Origin: Massilia sp. Bi118 | Lineage (GTDB): Bacteria > Pseudomonadota > Gammaproteobacteria > Burkholderiales > Burkholderiaceae_D | Direction: 5' to 3' | Assembly (NCBI RefSeq): GCF_918697865.1 | Contig: NZ_CAKKMV010000001.1 | Coordinates: 1-64,000, forward strand | DNA length: 64,000 bases | Made by a program: the position numbers and the translations under genes | Notes under the pieces: model-generated | What the model was told of the DNA's origin: nothing | Seen by the model: the letters and a program-made list of their open reading frames with translations, nothing else | Databases searched by the model: none | Part shown: piece after piece, positions 62,553 through 64,000 of the stretch | Layout: each line of letters begins with the position of its first letter | How positions within the stretch are numbered: the stretch's first letter is position 1

Positions 62553-63467
62553 ATGAATAGTTACCGTCCCATCCCGCAGCACGTGAAGAGCCTCCAACAC
62601 AACCGTCCCATGATGATCGCCATCGCCTTCTCGGTGCTGGCGCACGCATCCCTGCTGGCAGTCCGCTTTGCGGCGCCGGACGCGTTCCGCCTGCAGCCGA
62701 CCGATCCGGGGCTGGAAGTCATCCTGGTCAATGCCAAGCACGAGCGCGCCCCGGTCAAGGCCGAGGCGCTGGCCCAGTCCAACCTGGACGGCGGCGGCAA
62801 TGCGGACGCGGGCCGCGCCCAGTCGCCGCTGCCGGACCTGCGCAAGATCGAGGATGGCGACAGCATCAAGGCCGTGCAGCGCCGCATCGCCGAGCTCGAG
62901 CAGCGGCAGAAGCTGCTAACCCAGACCCACGTCTCCGGCTTCAACGCGGCGCCGATCGCCGAACAGGACAAGCCGGACCCGTCGCGCAACGGCGCCGACA
63001 TGCTGGAAACCAGCCGCGCCATCGCGCGCCAGACCGCCGAGATCACCCAGCGCATCTCCGACCAGAACAAGCGCCCGAAGAAGACCTTCATCAGCCCCAG
63101 CACGCGCGGGGTCGGCTACGCCATCTATTACAAGGCGCTGCAGAAGCGGGTCGAAGAGGTGGGTACGCTCAGCTTCCCGCAGCAGAACGGCCGCAAGCTG
63201 TACGGCGAACTGGTGATGTACATCCCGGTGTTCCAGGACGGCAGCATCTATGAAAAGGAAGGCGGGCCGCGCATCGAACGCAGCTCCGGCAACCGCGCGC
63301 TGGACCAGGCCGCGCTGGGCATCGTGCGCCGCGCGGCGCCTTTCGGCAAATTCCCGGCCAATATGCGGTCCACCGACAAGGACGATCTCTGGATCGTGAT
63401 CACCACCTTCACCTTCACCCGCGAAGGCAAGCTGCAGGCGGAACTGCGGGAAGAAAAAGGAGCTTGA
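62553..63467 (+). CDS. TonB-family energy-transducer-like protein
   Basis: A 304-residue protein with a transmembrane anchor (about 20-42; MMIAIAFSVLAHASLLAVRF) and a short coiled coil (about 105-125; VQRRIAELEQRQKLL). A C-terminal TonB domain follows (about 200-300), with YYKALQKRVEEVG, GELVMYIPVFQDG and RRAAPFGKFP. The proline-rich spacer of canonical TonB is missing. There is no exbB or exbD gene next to it. It is probably an energy transducer or envelope protein of the TonB/TolA group. In-frame ATGs at 62553 and 62610 are both possible, and neither has a clear ribosome-binding site. Confidence 0.8.
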   Translation: MNSYRPIPQHVKSLQHNRPMMIAIAFSVLAHASLLAVRFAAPDAFRLQPTDPGLEVILVNAKHERAPVKAEALAQSNLDGGGNADAGRAQSPLPDLRKIEDGDSIKAVQRRIAELEQRQKLLTQTHVSGFNAAPIAEQDKPDPSRNGADMLETSRAIARQTAEITQRISDQNKRPKKTFISPSTRGVGYAIYYKALQKRVEEVGTLSFPQQNGRKLYGELVMYIPVFQDGSIYEKEGGPRIERSSGNRALDQAALGIVRRAAPFGKFPANMRSTDKDDLWIVITTFTFTREGKLQAELREEKGA

Positions 63468-63473
63468 ATCTGC

Positions 63474-64000
63474 ATGAGCGATAAGTATTGCGTGATTGGT
63501 AACCCGATTGGCCATAGCCGCTCGCCGGACATCCATGCTTCCTTTGCCGCGGAGACCGGGCAGGACATTGCATATGAGCGCTGCCTGGCGCCGCTGGACG
63601 GCTTTGCCGAGACCGTGCGCGGGCTGATCGAACGTGGGTATCGCGGCGCGAATGTCACGGTGCCCTTCAAGCTGGAAGCGGCCAGTCTCGCCACCCGCCT
63701 GGAAGAACGCGCGCGCCTGGCCGGCGCCGTCAACACCCTGCGCTTCGAGAACGGCGAGATCGTCGGCGACAACACCGACGGCCCCGGCCTGGTGGCCGAC
63801 ATCGTTCGCAATGCCGGCGTGCCTCTTACGGCCAAGCGCGTGCTGCTGCTGGGCGCGGGCGGCGCGGCGCGCGGCGTGATCCTGCCCATCCTGCAGCATG
63901 GCCCGCAGGCGATCGTGATCGCCAACCGCACCCGCGCCACCGCCGACGCGCTGGTGGCGCAGTTTGCGGCGCTGGCTGCGCATCCAGGCCAGGTATCCGC
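63474..64000 (+). CDS. aroE: Shikimate dehydrogenase, partial (runs off the right edge)
   Basis: The N-terminal 175 residues of an NADP-dependent shikimate dehydrogenase are present. The substrate-binding region has [19 protein letters not shown] and [10 protein letters not shown] with the catalytic Lys, then [11 protein letters not shown] with the Asp. The Rossmann loop [12 protein letters not shown] follows, then [17 protein letters not shown] about 11 nt upstream supports the ATG at 63474. The last ~100 residues are outside the window. The gene follows the TonB-family gene by 6 nt, implying cotranscription. Confidence 0.93.
   Translation, partial: MSDKYCVIGNPIGHSRSPDIHASFAAETGQDIAYERCLAPLDGFAETVRGLIERGYRGANVTVPFKLEAASLATRLEERARLAGAVNTLRFENGEIVGDNTDGPGLVADIVRNAGVPLTAKRVLLLGAGGAARGVILPILQHGPQAIVIANRTRATADALVAQFAALAAHPGQVS

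Overview
The window is a GC-rich stretch of bacterial chromosome with about 60 densely packed protein genes, many of them overlapping by 4 nt (ATGA). The gene set and protein styles point to a betaproteobacterium of the Oxalobacteraceae, most likely Massilia/Telluria or a close relative. The pointers are class Ia NrdAB with two ATP-cones, the ccsA-PP0621-pilS-pilR order, the aroQ-accB-accC-prmA cluster, and a Lys/Ala-rich histone H1-like protein beside a SWIB-domain protein. This placement is inference from gene content; no rRNA is present. I see no tRNA, rRNA, CRISPR array, insertion sequence or prophage. Most of the window is core or near-core genome.

Layout. 1-267 is a gene-free edge with inverted repeats. 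268-4604 (-) is parC/parE, topoisomerase IV. 4605-8638 is a mosaic of small units: a class I amidotransferase-like peptidase behind a LexA-like box, a small unknown gene behind a promoter with a perfect Fur-type palindrome, an ArsR regulator facing a NIPSNAP/monooxygenase pair, a SRPBCC protein and a small unknown. 8840-11024 is a secreted animal-type haem peroxidase and a DUF4142 protein. 11047-13357 (-) is a CPA2 antiporter overlapping a YbdK-type ligase. 13480-17594 holds a CPBP protease, a MoxR/GNAT/VWA operon and two small cytochromes c. 17671-23099 holds a SulP transporter, two paralogous two-module retropepsin-like proteins around a DUF1841 gene, and rppH. 23309-30354 holds proS, a lytic transglycosylase, a LysR/TauE divergent pair and two tandem alkaline phosphatases. 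30513-32412 (-) is the SWIB protein and ffh. 32660-35376 is a NitT/TauT-type ABC importer. 35505-39739 is ccsA-like, PP0621, pilS and pilR. 40164-44272 is nrdA and nrdB with NrdR-like boxes. 44333-48000 is pgeF and two glycosyltransferases. 48001-48599 is a long intergenic region rich in RNA-like structure. 48600-49970 is the repeat-built H1-like protein. 50047-57720 is yggT and a long minus-strand housekeeping cluster (unknown protein, TlpA-like, aroQ, accB, accC, prmA, DUF3426, PfkB kinase). 57797-64000 is mpl, a YqiA-like hydrolase, ubiC, an RNB ribonuclease, a TonB-family protein and the start of aroE.

Between genes there are two families of dispersed palindromic repeats (four copies of an ~87-bp 'CGTCG...CGACG' element and three of a 'GTAGGGTGGGCA' element) and several clear intrinsic terminators. 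The strongest hunting leads are the LexA-like and Fur-like sites, the structured 48.2-48.6 kb region (an sRNA candidate and a stem with GGA in its loop), the tandem retropepsin proteins, NrdR-like boxes including one on the nrdB ribosome-binding site, and terminators that leave almost no room before the next same-strand gene. No multigene defence or secretion system of unknown type was found.
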